Below are positions 62,333 through 64,000 of a stretch of 64,000 nucleotides of DNA, piece after piece. The notes under the pieces were generated by a model, which ran no database searches, had not been told where the DNA came from, and saw only the letters and a program-made list of their open reading frames with translations. A program made the position numbers and the translations under genes. Numbering within the stretch: position 1 is the first letter of the stretch; each line of letters starts with the position of its first letter. This DNA comes from Flavobacterium potami (GTDB lineage Bacteria; Bacteroidota; Bacteroidia; Flavobacteriales; Flavobacteriaceae), in the NCBI RefSeq assembly GCF_020026915.1, contig NZ_JAINUY010000007.1, forward strand, positions 248,001 to 312,000, read 5' to 3'.

Positions 62333-62698
62333 TTTTTTTAAGATACTAAGTTGCTGAGCTTCTAAGTTGCTAAGATATTTTAGCAAGATGAATATCAGAT
62401 TAATTTTTTGTTTTTTTAATATGTCGCCCCGATGGGGCTTTAACATGACAGATTGCTAATTAATCCTATAAATATGTCGCTCCTAACGGAGCTGAAAAAA
62501 AATAGTAAATCCAGATGCAAAGACTTGGAAAGTTCTATATATATTTTGCTCCTAATGGAGCTGATAAATTCGTTAAACCCAAATGTAAAGCCTTGGAAAG
62601 GCGAAATATTTATAGAAAATCATAATCACCCACAAAAAGCTCCAGCGGAGCGAAATAAATTGGTAATTATCTAATTTTCAAATTGTCACATTATCTCA
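62333..62698. repeat. Repeat cluster upstream of hutU
   Basis: An ACTTAG-type word repeat (62336-62390) is followed by four short palindromes: GCCCCGATGGGGC (62426-62438), GCTCCTAACGGAGC (62479-62492), GCTCCTAATGGAGC (62548-62561) and GCTCCAGCGGAGC (62639-62651). CTTGGAAAG words lie between them, and an ATTATCTAATTTTCAAATTG word stretch ends the region. No gene. Confidence 0.75.
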
Positions 62699-63673
62699 TT
62701 AATTATAAACCTCTTCATTAACACAAAACGGCATTTTCTTATCTTCAAAAAGTGCGATGATATTTTGTGCAGCGCAAACCGCCATTCCGTTTCGGGCTTC
62801 GTAAGTTGCTGAACCAATATGTGGTAAAACACAACAGTTTGGAAGGGACAATAACGGATTATCAGATTTCATAGGTTCTGGATTTGTAACATCCAATCCA
62901 GCACCCCAGATTATATTATTCGTTAAAGCGTGAAATAAATCATCTTCATTTTGAAATTTCCCTCTTGCCGTATTAATGAAAATCGCATTAGATTTCATTT
63001 TTGCAAAAGTAGTTGCATTGAAAATTTCGTTGTTTTCTTCACTGTAATTAGAATGAATACTCAAAACATCACTTTCTGTAAGTAAGGTTTCAAAATCTAC
63101 ATATTTAGCATCTAGTTCTTTTTCGGCTTCTTTATTATGAGAACGATTGTGGTAAATAATGTTCATTCCGAATGCAGCTTTGCATTTTTTAGCCATTTCA
63201 AAACCAATTCTTCCCAAACCAAAAATCCCAAGAGTTTTACCGTAAAGTTCTTGACCTAAATTGGCTAACGGATCAAAACTTCCCCAATTATCATTTAGAA
63301 TTCTTTTGTGATTAAAAAATGATTTTCTGGCTACGCTTTGCATCAATAAAAAAGCAATATCAGACGTAGCTCTGCTCAAAACGTCGGGTGTATTTCCAAC
63401 AGGAATTTTTCTACTATTTGCTGACGGAATATTTACAGCATCAAATCCGACAGAAAATAAAGCGATGCCTTTTAAATTCGGACATTGCTCAAAAAAATCT
63501 TCGTCTAATTTATTTGTTCCAACATTTAGCAGCGCATCATGTTCTTGACAGATTTTTATAAACTCTTCTCTCGATAAAACATTCTTTGTTGGATTTATCG
63601 TAAGGCTGATTTCTTTTTCCTGAAGCAGTTTAATGCCGATTTCGGGTATATTTTTATTGATAAAAACCTTCAT
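62699..63673 (-). CDS. 2-hydroxyacid dehydrogenase (D-isomer-specific)
   Basis: A 324-residue NAD(P)-dependent dehydrogenase. The Rossmann motif is GIFGLGRIGFEMAKKCK, the catalytic Arg region is INTARGKFQNEDDL, the Glu follows in WGAGLDVTNPEP, and the catalytic His is in LPHIGSATYEARNGMA. The family includes glyoxylate/hydroxypyruvate reductases and D-lactate dehydrogenases; the closest resemblance is to glyoxylate reductase, but the substrate is not certain. It lies 11 bp downstream of a DUF5522 gene and is probably in an operon with it. Confidence 0.92.
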   Translation of the reverse strand: MKVFINKNIPEIGIKLLQEKEISLTINPTKNVLSREEFIKICQEHDALLNVGTNKLDEDFFEQCPNLKGIALFSVGFDAVNIPSANSRKIPVGNTPDVLSRATSDIAFLLMQSVARKSFFNHKRILNDNWGSFDPLANLGQELYGKTLGIFGLGRIGFEMAKKCKAAFGMNIIYHNRSHNKEAEKELDAKYVDFETLLTESDVLSIHSNYSEENNEIFNATTFAKMKSNAIFINTARGKFQNEDDLFHALTNNIIWGAGLDVTNPEPMKSDNPLLSLPNCCVLPHIGSATYEARNGMAVCAAQNIIALFEDKKMPFCVNEEVYN

Positions 63674-63684
63674 TGTTTGGTATT

Positions 63685-63864
63685 CTAATTTTTATTTATT
63701 CTTCCTGTTTTTTTATCATATCCGTATGGACAATGGCGACAACCGCTTTTGCAGCAATAACCACGTTTCAAATGATGTTTTTCAGTAAAGCATTTGTAAC
63801 CTTCGGGCGTATAATAAAAATCTTCGCCTTCGATTAATTTATTTTCATTACTTTGCTCTTTCAT
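63685..63864 (-). CDS. DUF5522 small cysteine-rich protein
   Basis: A 59-residue protein read from ATG 63864 to TAG 63685: MKEQSNENKLIEGEDFYYTP followed by EGYKCFTEKHHLKRGYCCKSGCRHCPYG. It matches the DUF5522 pattern (FTxxHHLxRGxCCxxxCRHCPYG), a likely metal- or Fe-S-binding knot of Cys residues. The domain is widespread and poorly characterised. It precedes the 2-hydroxyacid dehydrogenase on the same strand. It was too short for a 60-codon cutoff. Confidence 0.88.
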   Translation of the reverse strand: MKEQSNENKLIEGEDFYYTPEGYKCFTEKHHLKRGYCCKSGCRHCPYGYDKKTGRINKN

Positions 63865-64000
63865 AAATCTGTTTCGGGTTCAATTTCTAGTGAACTTAAA
63901 ATCAAAAATAAAAATATTTGATTATGATTTTATTGAAATCGAACAATTTTATAGCTACAAATTTATAAATTTTACAGCCAATGTTTCTGATTGTTGCTAA

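Noticed and set aside
62333..62446. N-terminal extension of urocanase
   Set aside because: The 38 extra residues come from word repeats and a palindrome; family homology begins at ATG 62332.
62400..62660. Possible CRISPR array
   Set aside because: Repeats are 13-14 bp palindromes at unequal spacing, with no 25-40 bp direct repeats and no cas genes.

Overview
The window looks like a chromosomal stretch of a Flavobacterium-type bacterium (Bacteroidota; Flavobacteriaceae, F. johnsoniae-like). The inference rests on low GC, promoters of the Bacteroidota form TTG-N17..21-TAnnTTTG, weak Shine-Dalgarno sites, Bacteroidota-restricted families (DUF4494, DUF4269, DUF4230, DUF2490, DUF5522, GSCFA, the lipidated TamL), TonB-dependent receptors with carboxypeptidase-regulatory N-domains and a type IX secretion sorting tail. 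Most content is core metabolism and cell envelope; no phage, transposase or CRISPR array was seen.

Layout. 1-1262: 3'-truncated fluoride/proton antiporter of the CLC family under a fluoride riboswitch. 1373-15.8 kb: initiator tRNA, GT39 glycosyltransferase plus DUF4269, DUF4494, a decayed HTH gene, a GH130 enzyme, a radical-SAM/TIGR03915 pair, a hydrolase plus EamA exporter with a divergent Lrp regulator, a PQQ-like propeller protein, tRNA-Glu, a helical-repeat protein and a YiaA-like protein. 15.8-25.3 kb: small barrel protein, two divergent membrane-anchored AraC regulators, a 1622-aa exonuclease-RecQ-UvrD fusion, an orphan membrane protein and a second initiator tRNA. 25.3-34.9 kb: era, der, two TonB-receptor-type proteins, DUF2490 and an Rrf2 regulator. 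35-38.3 kb: M23 peptidase, MerR, LemA, TPM, TPM. 38.6-55.3 kb: alaS, ABC exporter, GSCFA, tamB-tamL, DUF4230, aromatic amino acid hydroxylase, truncated globin. 55.7-64 kb: secreted GH30 enzyme, ilvA, DUF4136, hutU, 2-hydroxyacid dehydrogenase, DUF5522.

Regulatory RNA is the most interesting layer. (1) A 19-residue leader peptide with 8 isoleucines, a pause hairpin, a candidate antiterminator and an intrinsic terminator precede ilvA. (2) A 39-residue upstream ORF containing the run Met-Met-Cys-Met-Cys lies between an Rrf2 regulator and a TonB-dependent receptor. Its Cys codons can pair with sequence just before the receptor start codon, suggesting a translational switch sensing sulfur amino acids. 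(3) A fluoride riboswitch precedes the CLC gene.

Intergenic regions carry several repeat families: ~100-bp elements with long inverted ends, CACGAATT inverted repeats, GCTCC/GGAGC palindrome clusters, degenerate word repeats (ACTTAG, ACAAAG, AAATCTA) and a terminator hairpin reused at three loci. Some of these run into gene ends or false upstream starts; annotated starts were adjusted for ilvA, hutU, the GSCFA gene, the Lrp regulator, the globin, the GH130 gene and the radical-SAM gene.
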